NCBI GenBank assembly: GCA_963522145.1
Contig: CAUQXI010000014.1
Location: 36,334 to 100,333 of the forward strand
Length of the DNA stretch: 64,000 nucleotides
Source: Mesorhizobium_B sp963522145
GTDB lineage: Bacteria > Pseudomonadota > Alphaproteobacteria > Rhizobiales > Rhizobiaceae
Direction of reading: 5' to 3'
Positions 25,008 through 34,223 of this stretch are shown piece after piece. Under the pieces are notes generated by a model. It searched no databases. It saw only the letters and a list, made by a program, of their open reading frames with translations, and had not been told where the DNA came from. A program made the translations under genes and the position numbers. Each line of letters starts with the position of its first letter. The first letter of the stretch is position 1.

Positions 25008-26280
25008 GCAGGCCGCCGAAGCGCTTGCGCAGCGTGCTCATCGTCCCGCCACTGTCGGCGGTGGCCTCAGCATTCGGCCCCGGCTCCGGATCCGGGGGGG
25101 CCGACACCACCACTGGAACGGCTTCTGCCTCGACCTTAGGCTGCGCAGCGGCCAGCTTGGCCGCTTCTTTTTGGGCCTTCACCGCGGCAGCGGCAAGTTC
25201 CTTCTCCTCGGCGGCCTTCTTCTTGGCCGCATCCGCCGCTTCCGCGGCTGCCACCTTGCGCCCCGTGGGTGAATCGATGCGGCCCATGCGCCCGGTCGTT
25301 GCCACCGTGCCGTCCGCCTGCAGCGAAGGCGGCTCGATCGGGATGCGCTCGCCGCGTGCCCGCTTCTTGGTCCACTCGGAAACGATGTTCGCTTCCTTCA
25401 TGCCGGCGATGGAAGGCTTGGGCGCATCCGCCGCACCCTTGTCGAGTGCTGCCGCGAAGGCTGCCTGATAGCTGCTCTGGTATGACTTGAAGGCGGTCTG
25501 CAAGGCGGCTGGCGGCGCGGCCACCGGACAGGCGCCTGCCGGCGAGAAGGTCTTGCCGGGCTCCGGCACCATGTTGAACACATAGCGCTTCTCGCACACA
25601 TCCACCTTCGGCGGCACCTTCGTGATCTCGAAGTGGTCGTAGCCTTCCTTGAGGTTCTGCCAGAACGGATAGTTCGAATCCTGCCTGTAGCGCGCCATGT
25701 TGGCGGGCGTCATGCGGAACGGAAAAGCCTGGATCTGGAAGTCTGTTTGCCCGCCTTTGAAGGCGTCGCGGCCGAGCGCGTAGATCTCCTCCACCTGCTC
25801 ATCGGTCATAGAATAGCAGCCCGACGACGAGCACGCGCCATGCACCATCAGGTTCGAGCCGCGGCGGTCGTGCACGCGGTCAAAGGCGTTCGGGTAGCCG
25901 ATATTGAAGGACAGGTGGTAGGAGGAATTGGGGTTCATCTGCGCGGGCTTCACGGAATAGAAGCCCTCAGGCGCCTGTCGATCGCCCTCGATGAATTTCG
26001 GCCCGAGCTTTCCCGACCACTTGCAGATGTCATACATCGAGATCAGGTCGTAGCGACCGTTGGTCTTCTGCTTCCAGACCTCGAGCTTGCCCTCTTCCTT
26101 GAAGATCCGGACCATGATCGGCGAACTCGCCTTCATGTCCTTGGCTTTCATGCGCGCGACGATCTTGGTCGAGAGCTCCTTGCCGCCCTTGGTCGCGAAC
26201 TCGTTCAGCGCGGACTCGGAGCATCCCGACACAGCGAGCAGAACAAACAGGGCTGCCGCGCGGGCAAAGGATTTCGTCAT
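24997..26280 (-). CDS. YafK-like L,D-transpeptidase lipoprotein
   Basis: A 427-residue lipoprotein: the N-terminus ends in the lipobox AVSGC (Cys at residue 19). The YkuD-type catalytic domain covers about residues 50-230, with landmarks GDRQAPEGFYSV and the active-site segment MVHGACSSSGCYSMT near residue 145. This resembles the YafK/DpaA group, which cuts or makes bonds to meso-diaminopimelate in peptidoglycan. From about residue 290 the protein becomes an Ala/Lys/Glu-rich coiled-coil-like and proline-rich tail of unknown use. The ATG at 26280 is chosen because it places the lipoprotein signal at the terminus. Confidence 0.85.
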   Translation of the reverse strand: MTKSFARAAALFVLLAVSGCSESALNEFATKGGKELSTKIVARMKAKDMKASSPIMVRIFKEEGKLEVWKQKTNGRYDLISMYDICKWSGKLGPKFIEGDRQAPEGFYSVKPAQMNPNSSYHLSFNIGYPNAFDRVHDRRGSNLMVHGACSSSGCYSMTDEQVEEIYALGRDAFKGGQTDFQIQAFPFRMTPANMARYRQDSNYPFWQNLKEGYDHFEITKVPPKVDVCEKRYVFNMVPEPGKTFSPAGACPVAAPPAALQTAFKSYQSSYQAAFAAALDKGAADAPKPSIAGMKEANIVSEWTKKRARGERIPIEPPSLQADGTVATTGRMGRIDSPTGRKVAAAEAADAAKKKAAEEKELAAAAVKAQKEAAKLAAAQPKVEAEAVPVVVSAPPDPEPGPNAEATADSGGTMSTLRKRFGGLLGG

Positions 26281-26456
26281 CGCGGTTCGATCACGCACTT
26301 CTTCTGGAATACCTCGACGTCGAGGATGAACCCTCAAGCTATCCCTGATCCTAGACTCGTTAACCTTGCGGATCGGTTACTGCGAAGGCCCGGGCTATTC
26401 CGACGTTTAAGCGTCCGCCTGCATGGAACCAATTCCAGCGGCGAATTTATGGCAGG

Positions 26457-27407
26457 TCAGAGCCTGCGTCCGATGGAAAGGAACTTCTCGCGCCGGTTCT
26501 CGCGGAAATCTGCGCCTGAGGCGATCATGTCGCGCAGCGTGCGCGCGATCTCCTCACCCGTTGCCGCGATCACCGTTTCCCGCCCGCGATGGGCGCCGCC
26601 GAGCGGCTCGGGGATGATCGTGTCCACGACGCCGAGTTCGATGAGGTCCTGCGCCGTGATCTTCATGGCGGTCGCCGCGTCGCGCGAGCGCGTGGTGTCG
26701 CGCCACAGGATCGAGGCGGCACCTTCCGGCGAGATCACCGAATAGATTGCGTGTTCCAGCATCAGCACACGGTTGGCCGTGGCGATGGCAATCGCGCCGC
26801 CCGAGCCACCCTCGCCGATCACCACGGAAATGGAAGGCGACCGAAGCGCCAGGCAGGCGGAGGTCGAGCGCGCGATGGCTTCCGCCTGGCCGCGTTCTTC
26901 CGCGCCAACGCCGGGATAGGCGCCGGCCGTGTCCACCAGGGTGATCACGGGAAGCGAGTAGCGGTCGGCCAGTTCCATGATGCGCACGGCCTTGCGGTAG
27001 CCTTCTGGCCGCACCGAGCCGAAATTGTGCTTGAGGCGAGTCGCGGTGTCGGAGCCCTTTTCCTGGCCAATCACCGCCACGGCCTCGCCGCGGAACCGCG
27101 CGAGCCCGCCCACGATCGCATGGTCTTCCCCGAAGGCGCGGTCGCCTGCGAGCGGCGTGAAGTCGGTGAAAAGCTCTGCGAGATAATCGACGCAATGCGG
27201 CCGGTCGGGATGGCGCGCGACCTGCACCTTCTGCCACGGGTTGAGCGCGCGGTAGATGTCGCGCAACGCGTCCGTGAGACGGCGCTCCAGCCGCGTGATC
27301 TCGTCGGTCACGTCCACCGCGCCGCCGGCTTCGGCGAGCTTCTTCAGTTCGAGGATCTTGGCTTCAAGCTCCGCAACCGGCTTTTCGAAGTCGAGGTAAT
27401 TATACAT
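26457..27407 (-). CDS. accA: acetyl-CoA carboxylase carboxyltransferase subunit alpha
   Basis: A 316-residue subunit that, with AccD, transfers the carboxyl group from biotin to acetyl-CoA to make malonyl-CoA. It starts MYNYLDFEKPVAELEAKI with a coiled-coil-like N-terminus. The crotonase-fold landmarks follow: FGSVRPEGYRKAVRIMELA (near residue 128), DTAGAYPGVGAEERGQAEAI (near 158), IGEGGSGGAIAI (near 196) and EGAASILWRD (near 226). Length matches the family. It lies 115 bases after xerD on the same strand. Confidence 0.96.
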   Translation of the reverse strand: MYNYLDFEKPVAELEAKILELKKLAEAGGAVDVTDEITRLERRLTDALRDIYRALNPWQKVQVARHPDRPHCVDYLAELFTDFTPLAGDRAFGEDHAIVGGLARFRGEAVAVIGQEKGSDTATRLKHNFGSVRPEGYRKAVRIMELADRYSLPVITLVDTAGAYPGVGAEERGQAEAIARSTSACLALRSPSISVVIGEGGSGGAIAIATANRVLMLEHAIYSVISPEGAASILWRDTTRSRDAATAMKITAQDLIELGVVDTIIPEPLGGAHRGRETVIAATGEEIARTLRDMIASGADFRENRREKFLSIGRRL

Positions 27408-27522
27408 TCAGCCGCCGGCACGCCTCAACACAGGGTTCTGCCGGTTCCGGTCGGAAGCCAAGCGCTTCCGACATAGACGAAAGCCCGGCCCATCGGCAAG
27501 TCGCGAGCACTGCGGCGGCCCC

Positions 27523-28432
<910 letters not shown>

Positions 28433-28461
<29 letters not shown>

Positions 28462-28627
28462 GTAGCTTTAACGGGGCCGGCGTCTTCGGAGCAAGGCGAT
28501 CGGCCGGAATGCGCACGCTCATATCGGCCTGCCTGGGCTCGACAAAGGTTACCAGCGCGATCATCGCCCCATAGGCAAGCGCCGCCAGCACACCCAGCGT
28601 CACCAAGAAGCGGAAAAGGCTTGGCAT
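28433..28627 (-). CDS. small one-TM protein overlapping xerD
   Basis: A 64-residue protein with a single N-terminal membrane helix (LFRFLVTLGVLAALAYGAMI, residues 4-23) and a basic, Lys/Arg-rich C-terminal tail (KLRAREKRRAR). The ATG at 28627 is preferred to an upstream in-frame ATG at 28660, as it places the helix at the terminus. It is divergent from aroK and overlaps xerD by 29 bases. Similar small proteins occur at this spot in rhizobia in my recollection. Function is unknown. Confidence 0.65.
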
Positions 28628-28783
28628 CGATCCCTCAGGCCGACAGGCGTCCCCGATCACCTTATGCGGGCAGCCCGCGCTGCATTCAAGCCCGGAAGGC
28701 CCGCCCCCGTTTCCGCTACCACAACCGCGCTTGACGCGAGTTGCGTTTTCCGATGGGAAGCCCGGCGATCGAGGATGCGTTCC

Positions 28784-29425
28784 ATGTCGGACGAAGCGGC
28801 ATCATCTTTCCGGAACCTTCCGGAACAAGGAACCGCAGGTGGGAAGCCGCCTGCCGGAAACAGGCACGGCCTCGCCGACAGGCTGGGCGTCCGCTCGATC
28901 GTGTTTGTCGGGCTGATGGGGGCTGGAAAGACCGCCATCGGACGCCGGGTAGCGCAGGTGCTCGGCCTGCCTTTCTTCGACAGCGATCACGAGATCGAGC
29001 TTGCTGCGCGCATGACGATTCCCGAACTGTTCGCGCAATATGGCGAGGCTGAATTCCGCGCGCTGGAAACCCGCGTGATCGGCCGGCTGCTTGAAGGCGG
29101 GCCACAAGTTCTGTCCACCGGCGGCGGCGCCTTCATGAACGCGGCGACACGGCAAGCGATCGAACAAGCCGGCCTTTCGGTATGGCTCAAGGCAGACCTC
29201 GACGTGCTGCTTGATCGGGTGAGCCGCAAGAACAATCGCCCGCTCCTCAAGACGGGGAACCCGCGCGAAATCCTGGCGCACTTGATGAGCGAACGCCACC
29301 CGACCTACGCGACGGCTGCCCTCACCGTACACACGCGCGACGAAAAGAAGGAGGTGATCGTGGCCGAGGTGATCGCCGCCCTGACAGCCTGTCTCGACGA
29401 GCAGGATGCCGAGGCACTGTCGTGA
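28784..29425 (+). CDS. aroK: shikimate kinase
   Basis: A 213-residue enzyme phosphorylating shikimate at the 3-hydroxyl in the aromatic amino acid pathway. The P-loop is GLMGAGKTAIG (about residues 45-55), followed by DSDHEIE (Mg/shikimate), FRALETRV (shikimate-binding Arg), STGGGAFM and the lid arginine in NNRPLL. It has a longer N-terminus than enteric AroK, common in rhizobia. The ATG at 28784 follows a GAGG about 10 bases upstream; an ATG at 28775 would add three residues. It overlaps aroB by 4 bases. Confidence 0.93.
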   Translation: MSDEAASSFRNLPEQGTAGGKPPAGNRHGLADRLGVRSIVFVGLMGAGKTAIGRRVAQVLGLPFFDSDHEIELAARMTIPELFAQYGEAEFRALETRVIGRLLEGGPQVLSTGGGAFMNAATRQAIEQAGLSVWLKADLDVLLDRVSRKNNRPLLKTGNPREILAHLMSERHPTYATAALTVHTRDEKKEVIVAEVIAALTACLDEQDAEALS

Positions 29426-30561
29426 GCGAGCCACGAACTGCGCCTGAGATCGTCAGGGTGGATCTGGCGAATCGTCCCTACGACATCCTGATCGGCCCGG
29501 GCCTGCTGCACACGGCAGGAACGGAGATCAACCGGAGGCTGGGTGAGGTGCGCGCGGCCGTGATCACCGACGAAACGGTCGCCGCTCATCACCTTCAGGC
29601 GCTTCAGGACGGCCTCAAGGCGGGCGGCATCGAGGCCTCTGCACTGCTGCTGCCCCCCGGGGAGAAGACCAAGAGCTTCGACGCGCTTCAGCAGGTTGTG
29701 GACTTCATCCTCGCCGCGCGGCTCGAACGCCGCGACATCGTGGTGGCGCTGGGTGGCGGCGTGATCGGCGATCTCGCCGGCTTCGCGGCATCGATCGTCC
29801 GGCGCGGCATGGCCTTTGTCCAGGTTCCGACATCGCTGCTCGCGCAGGTGGATTCGTCTGTCGGCGGCAAGACGGGTATCAACAGCCGGCATGGAAAGAA
29901 CCTCGTGGGCGCCTTCCACCAGCCGCGTCTGGTGCTTGCCGACACTGATACGCTCGACACGCTTTCCGCCCGCGAGTTCCGCGCCGGCTATGCCGAGATC
30001 GTCAAATACGGACTGATCGACCAGCCGGACTTCTTCCGCTGGCTTGAAGACAAGCGCGAAAGGATTTTTGCCGGCGGCGAAGGCGAAAGAGCGGCCCGGA
30101 TCGAAGCGGTGCGCCGCTCCTGCGAAGCCAAGGCCGCTGTGGTGATGCGCGACGAGTTCGAGGAAAACGACCGCGCATTGCTCAATCTCGGCCATACCTT
30201 CGGCCATGCCCTGGAAGGGGCCGTCGCCTATGACGGCGCGCGCCTCGTTCATGGCGAGGGGGTAGCGATCGGCGTTTCTCTCGCTCACCGCTTTTCCGCG
30301 CGCATGAACCTGAGCAGCCTCGATGACGCGCGCCGTGTGGAAGCACATCTCCGGGCCGCCGGCCTTCCCACCAGGATCAGCGACATTCCGGGCGAGCTGC
30401 CAAACGCCGCCGATCTTCTGCGCTTCATGTTCCAGGACAAGAAGGTCGAAGGCGGTCGCCTCACCTTCATCCTTACGCGTGGGCTCGGTCAGGCTTTCGT
30501 GGCGAAGGACGTGCCGGCTTCCGAGGTGGAGCTTTTCCTGAGCCAGTCGATCGAGGATTGA
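29422..30561 (+). CDS. aroB: 3-dehydroquinate synthase
   Basis: A 379-residue NAD- and Zn-dependent enzyme converting DAHP to 3-dehydroquinate. Landmarks are the NAD-loop region VVALGGGVIGDLAGF (near residue 108), PTSLLAQVDSSVGGKTGIN (near 134), EIVKYGLID (near 193) and the zinc histidines in NLGHTFGHALE (near 253). The second histidine region LVHGEGVAIG follows. It starts with GTG inside the aroK stop, so the two are coupled. Together with tyrC and hisC, the window holds several but not all steps of aromatic amino acid synthesis. Confidence 0.95.
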   Translation: MSEPRTAPEIVRVDLANRPYDILIGPGLLHTAGTEINRRLGEVRAAVITDETVAAHHLQALQDGLKAGGIEASALLLPPGEKTKSFDALQQVVDFILAARLERRDIVVALGGGVIGDLAGFAASIVRRGMAFVQVPTSLLAQVDSSVGGKTGINSRHGKNLVGAFHQPRLVLADTDTLDTLSAREFRAGYAEIVKYGLIDQPDFFRWLEDKRERIFAGGEGERAARIEAVRRSCEAKAAVVMRDEFEENDRALLNLGHTFGHALEGAVAYDGARLVHGEGVAIGVSLAHRFSARMNLSSLDDARRVEAHLRAAGLPTRISDIPGELPNAADLLRFMFQDKKVEGGRLTFILTRGLGQAFVAKDVPASEVELFLSQSIED

Positions 30562-30622
30562 ACGGCGCGCGCGACGGCGCAGTTGGCGCGTGCTTCAAAA
30601 GCCGCTATGGCTGTCGTCGCGT

Positions 30623-30699
30623 GGTCCCGTAGCTCAGTAGGATAGAGCGGCAGATTCCTAATCTGTAGGTCACAGGTTCGATTCCTGTCGGGATCACCA
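30623..30699 (+). tRNA. tRNA-Arg (anticodon CCT)
   Basis: A complete 77-base cloverleaf. The acceptor stem is GGTCCCG with CGGGATC (one G-U pair). The D-arm is GCTC...GAGC, and the anticodon stem GCAGA/TCTGT holds the loop TTCCTAA, so the anticodon is CCT, reading AGG. The T-arm is ACAGG-TTCGATT-CCTGT, the discriminator is A and CCA is encoded (30697-30699). It lies 61 bases after aroB and just before a GT29-like gene. tRNA-Arg(CCT) genes are frequent integration sites, but no integrase or repeated 3' end is visible here. Confidence 0.96.
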
Positions 30700-30729
30700 C
30701 AGCGCACGAAAGAACAGGACAAAGCCGGG

Positions 30730-31797
30730 GTGGCCGAACCGAATTGGGATTCGCTTCCGCCGCAGGTGAAGGTCTTCGTCGAGCCGCTCTGGCGCCTTCT
30801 CCGGGCAGATGCCGATCCGCGTACGATCACGGAATGGCCGCAGCCGGATCACGATGGTCCAAGAGCCGACCTCCTGGTCTGCGCCAACAAGCTGCAGGCT
30901 CTGGCCGAGCCGGAGATCGACCGCGCCGTCAGCGAAATCCGTGCGAGTTCCGACAAGGCGGTCTTCATCGTTTCTACCACTTTCTCCGACATCGTCCTGC
31001 CAGACGGCGCGAATGCCCATCAAACGATCCGAGACCGGAAGTGGTGGGCGGAAAAGTTGAAGCGACACTTTCCCGCGCTTTGTCCGATCCCGATCTCGGA
31101 AGAGTTCACGGCCGCCTTCACCACCTGGCAGCCCTCCGCAAAGGCGATGCAAGCGCTGGCGGCCACAGACCAGCGCATCCGCCGCCGCGAAACGTTTCGC
31201 CGCAGCATCCGGGGGCGGGCGAACACGCCGCGCCTTCTGTTCTCCCGCTTCCTCCGCGAGGACGCGATGATGCAGACGCTCGATGGCAAGCGTGTCGCGA
31301 TCGCGGGCAACGCGCACTCGCTAGCGAATGGAGAAGCCGGAGCGGCGATCGACGCAGCCGATCTCGTCGTCCGCTTCAACCGCGCGCCGATCCTCCACAC
31401 CCGGTCGCACGGGTCGCGCACAGACTGGATCGCGACCGGCATCCCGCTGACGCCTGAGACGATTGCCCAGCGCGGCGCCTCCGCCCTGGTGTGGTGCGCG
31501 GCACTTCACCGCCTGCCGGGCTGGATGTACGGTCGGCGCGACCTGTTCCTCTACCCGTCCGCGCGGCGTACCACGCTGGGGCTGACGCTCGGCGCAAAGG
31601 CCTCCACCGGCTTTATGATGATCGACATGGTGGCACGATCGAAGGCCGCGCGCGTGCAGCTGTTCGGTTTCGACTTCTTCCAAACGCTGTCGAGCTCAGG
31701 CCATCGCAACGCGCGCGAAGTGCCGCACGACTTCGCCGCGGAGCAGGAGAAGGTCCGGCAACTGCTGCGCGACGACCACCGCTTCAGCCTGGGCTGA
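30730..31797 (+). CDS. sialyltransferase-like (GT29) protein
   Basis: A 355-residue protein, start GTG with AGGA upstream. The C-terminal half carries the three sialyltransferase landmarks. An L-like motif runs from residue 185 (VAIAGNAHSLANGEAG, IDAADLVVRFNRAP). An S-like motif is near residue 288 (KASTGFMMIDMVA to VQLFGFDFF). The VS-type H-x4-E is seen as HDFAAE near 337. The first ~175 residues match nothing I recognise. GT29 enzymes move sialic acid or related acids such as Kdo from CMP-sugars; donor and acceptor here are unknown. No signal peptide is seen, so it acts in the cytoplasm. It faces a second GT29-like gene. Confidence 0.72.
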   Translation: MAEPNWDSLPPQVKVFVEPLWRLLRADADPRTITEWPQPDHDGPRADLLVCANKLQALAEPEIDRAVSEIRASSDKAVFIVSTTFSDIVLPDGANAHQTIRDRKWWAEKLKRHFPALCPIPISEEFTAAFTTWQPSAKAMQALAATDQRIRRRETFRRSIRGRANTPRLLFSRFLREDAMMQTLDGKRVAIAGNAHSLANGEAGAAIDAADLVVRFNRAPILHTRSHGSRTDWIATGIPLTPETIAQRGASALVWCAALHRLPGWMYGRRDLFLYPSARRTTLGLTLGAKASTGFMMIDMVARSKAARVQLFGFDFFQTLSSSGHRNAREVPHDFAAEQEKVRQLLRDDHRFSLG

Positions 31798-32455
31798 TGA
31801 TGCGTTCAGGTCGACCGGCGTGCATCATCGTGAGACGGCCGGCTTCGACCTGCGCCTCGACCCATGACCGCTCATCACCCCAGGCATGACGCTTCCAGCC
31901 GGCCCAGGTGAAGCCGCAGATCTCGATGCGCCATCGCTCGGCCGGGAAGCGCTTCAGGGCGTACCACATGCCGAGATAGCCGGTGCTGGGAACGGCATTG
32001 TTGCGGCCCTCCCCTGAGACGCCGAGCGCCTGGCAGGCATCGCGATAGAACTGCGGCGGCATGATCCGGATTTCCTTGCCCGCCTTCCCGAACATCGCGA
32101 CCGCGCGCGCAGTCCAATCCCCCCTCCTGCCGCCCAGGCGCGCCAGAAGGTTCGGGCCGGGCAAATAGCGGGCAATGATCGAAGGGTGATAAACGAGCAC
32201 GATCTCGTGTGCCGCGCGGAACAGCGGCGTCTGGACAAAGGCTGGGTCATCCAGAAGCCGCTGCATCGCCTTGCCGGAATTGACCATGAAGAGCTGGTCG
32301 GTGCGGCTGCCGCTCAGGCCCACGCCCTCCTTGGGGTCGTTGAAGCGAATCACGTGGTCGGCGCGGTCCACCTCCGCCGACAGGTCGCGAGGCAGCGGCC
32401 CGTTGCCCACGATGACGAGCCGCTTCCTGTTGTCGATGCCGTTTCGAGGCTCCAT
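31784..32455 (-). CDS. second sialyltransferase-like (GT29) protein
   Basis: A 223-residue protein, shorter than its convergent neighbour but with the same landmarks. The L-like motif is at residues 13-32 (VIVGNGPLPRDL, DRADHVIRFNDP), the S-like motif is near 166 (VPSTGYLGMWYA to IEICGFTW) and H-x4-E is seen as HAWGDE near 196. The ATG at 32455 starts close to the L motif; an in-frame TTG at 32527 would add 24 residues. The two genes overlap by 14 bases at their 3' ends. Family assignment is by motif; substrate is unknown. Confidence 0.7.
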   Translation of the reverse strand: MEPRNGIDNRKRLVIVGNGPLPRDLSAEVDRADHVIRFNDPKEGVGLSGSRTDQLFMVNSGKAMQRLLDDPAFVQTPLFRAAHEIVLVYHPSIIARYLPGPNLLARLGGRRGDWTARAVAMFGKAGKEIRIMPPQFYRDACQALGVSGEGRNNAVPSTGYLGMWYALKRFPAERWRIEICGFTWAGWKRHAWGDERSWVEAQVEAGRLTMMHAGRPERIISPG

Positions 32456-32614
32456 CACCCTGCCGCTCGCGTGCCGTGAGGCTTCACCGCCTTCCCCTCT
32501 TTGTCTCCCGAATGCTTTCGAGAGCAAGAGGGCAGCGCGCCTCAGCGATGCGCTTGAGGATGGCGAGAGGCGCGTCTAGGGAGAGGACGGGAGACTCGCG
32601 GCACGGAGGACAAT

Positions 32615-33772
32615 ATGGCGCTCAAGCTTTCTGCAAACGAAATCCTGCCCGCCGATGGTGGCCTTCTGCTTGGACGCGTGTGGCTGAAGGCAATTGACGG
32701 CCCTTGCCCGGTGCTGATCCGGAACGGGATCGTGCATGATCTGTCCGTGCTGTCACCCACAATGTCCGGCCTTCTCGAACACACCGATCTGGCGGATGCG
32801 TTGTCCGGTCCGTTTCCGGAACTCGGCTTGCTCGACGCATTCTTGAGCGATGGTGGCAATGAAGGAACGGCGGGCGCTCTCCTCGCCCCATGCGACCTTC
32901 AAGCGGTGAAAGCGGCCGGCGTCACCTTCGCCGGCTCCATGCTCGAACGTGTGATCGAGGAGCGCGCCAAGGGTGAACCGGAACGCGCGGAAGCGATCCG
33001 CGCCGAGCTTGCGCCTGTGGTCGGCGAGAGCCTGCGTGGCGTAGTGCCCGGTTCGGAGGCGGCCGCCCGCGTGAAGAAACTGCTTCAGGAGCGCGGCCTG
33101 TGGTCGCAATATCTGGAGGTCGGCATCGGCCCGGACGCGGAGGTCTTCACCAAGGCGCAGCCCATGGCAGCGGTCGGCTGCGGCGCCGAGGTTGGTGTCA
33201 ACCCGATCTCGAGCTGGAACAACCCCGAGCCGGAAGTGGTGCTCGCGGTCAACAGCCGCGGCGAGATCAAGGGCGCGGCGCTGGGCAACGACGTCAATCT
33301 GCGCGACGTGGAGGGGCGCTCGGCCCTCCTGCTCGGCAAGGCCAAAGACAATAACGGCGCCTGTGCGGTCGGTCCGTTCATCCGCCTGTTCGACAAGGAT
33401 TTCACGCTCGCCGATGTGGAAGAAGCGACCGTGTCACTTTCCGTGACCGGCGAGGATGGGTTCCTGCTCGAAGGCGAAAGCCATATGAGCCTGATATCGC
33501 GAAAGCCGGCCGACCTCGTGCGCCAGACGATCAACAACAACCATCAATACCCGGACGGCTTCGTGCTGTTTCTGGGCACCATGTTCGCGCCGGTGAAGGA
33601 CCGCAAGGCGCCCGGCCAGGGCTTCACCCACGAGATCGGCGACGTGGTGCGGATCGCCTCGACGCGGCTCGGCGCGCTCGTCAACACGGTTCGCCGCTCG
33701 GATCAGATCCCGCCATGGACCTTCGGCACGCGCGCCTTGATGGAGAATCTGGCCCGTCGCGGCCTGCTGTGA
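32615..33772 (+). CDS. fumarylacetoacetate hydrolase family protein
   Basis: A 385-residue FAH-fold protein. The catalytic domain occupies about residues 170-375, with the metal-binding pattern NNPEPEVVLAVN and ALGNDVNLRDVEG, and the DGFVLFLGTMFAP region later. Full-length relatives of this size include 2-keto-3-deoxy-L-arabonate dehydratase-type enzymes of non-phosphorylative sugar oxidation. That is a possibility and not a demonstrated role. The ATG at 32615 begins MALKLSANEILPADG, a typical N-terminus of the group. It may belong with the nearby hydroxyacid dehydrogenase and epimerase in sugar-acid metabolism. Confidence 0.82.
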   Translation: MALKLSANEILPADGGLLLGRVWLKAIDGPCPVLIRNGIVHDLSVLSPTMSGLLEHTDLADALSGPFPELGLLDAFLSDGGNEGTAGALLAPCDLQAVKAAGVTFAGSMLERVIEERAKGEPERAEAIRAELAPVVGESLRGVVPGSEAAARVKKLLQERGLWSQYLEVGIGPDAEVFTKAQPMAAVGCGAEVGVNPISSWNNPEPEVVLAVNSRGEIKGAALGNDVNLRDVEGRSALLLGKAKDNNGACAVGPFIRLFDKDFTLADVEEATVSLSVTGEDGFLLEGESHMSLISRKPADLVRQTINNNHQYPDGFVLFLGTMFAPVKDRKAPGQGFTHEIGDVVRIASTRLGALVNTVRRSDQIPPWTFGTRALMENLARRGLL

Positions 33773-33791
33773 GTAGCTGCCGTCCAGAGGA

Positions 33792-34208
33792 TCACCCGGC
33801 CCCGGAAGTGTTCTCGCTGCCGAGAAAATCCTTGCCCGGCAGAAGCTCGAACGCGCCGTAGAACTCGCCGTAGTCGCAGGTGATCTCCTCCCCCGCCGCG
33901 ATCGCCCGTGTCGCATAACCCCCGCCCGGCTGGGAGAAATCCGTGTTCGGCCCCTCCGCATGGTTCATGAACCGGCCATTATCCACCTCGTAGACGATGG
34001 AGCCCAGATGGTCGGGGCTGGGGTAAGCGTAGCGCTCGAGCACGTCGCGCAAGGCAGGATGCGCATCGACCAGGATTGACTGCGGAACCACATGGTCCCA
34101 CGCCGGATCGAGGCGCCAGATCAGCGCGCCGGCGGCGATGGGCTCGGCCGCGAACACGCCGACGCCCTCGATCGCGCTCGGGCCCACATAGGTCTTGACC
34201 AGAAGCAT
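33792..34208 (-). CDS. SET-domain protein (putative lysine methyltransferase)
   Basis: A 138-residue protein that is essentially a minimal SET domain. The N-terminal motif is SAIEGVGVFAAEPIAAG, the SAM-binding NHAEGPNTDF is near residue 82 and the catalytic-tyrosine motif EITCDYGEF near 110. There is no pre-SET or post-SET cysteine cluster. Bacterial SET proteins of this size are reported to methylate small basic proteins in some cases, but the target here is unknown. Convergent with the FAH gene, and 15 bases after the hydroxyacid dehydrogenase stop. Confidence 0.85.
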   Translation of the reverse strand: MLLVKTYVGPSAIEGVGVFAAEPIAAGALIWRLDPAWDHVVPQSILVDAHPALRDVLERYAYPSPDHLGSIVYEVDNGRFMNHAEGPNTDFSQPGGGYATRAIAAGEEITCDYGEFYGAFELLPGKDFLGSENTSGAG

Positions 34209-34223
34209 GTTCGGCCGGCTCCT

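Noticed and set aside
30623..30730. Genomic island integrated at tRNA-Arg(CCT)
   Set aside because: No repeat of the tRNA 3' end was seen downstream and no integrase; the GT29-like genes are of similar composition to their surroundings.
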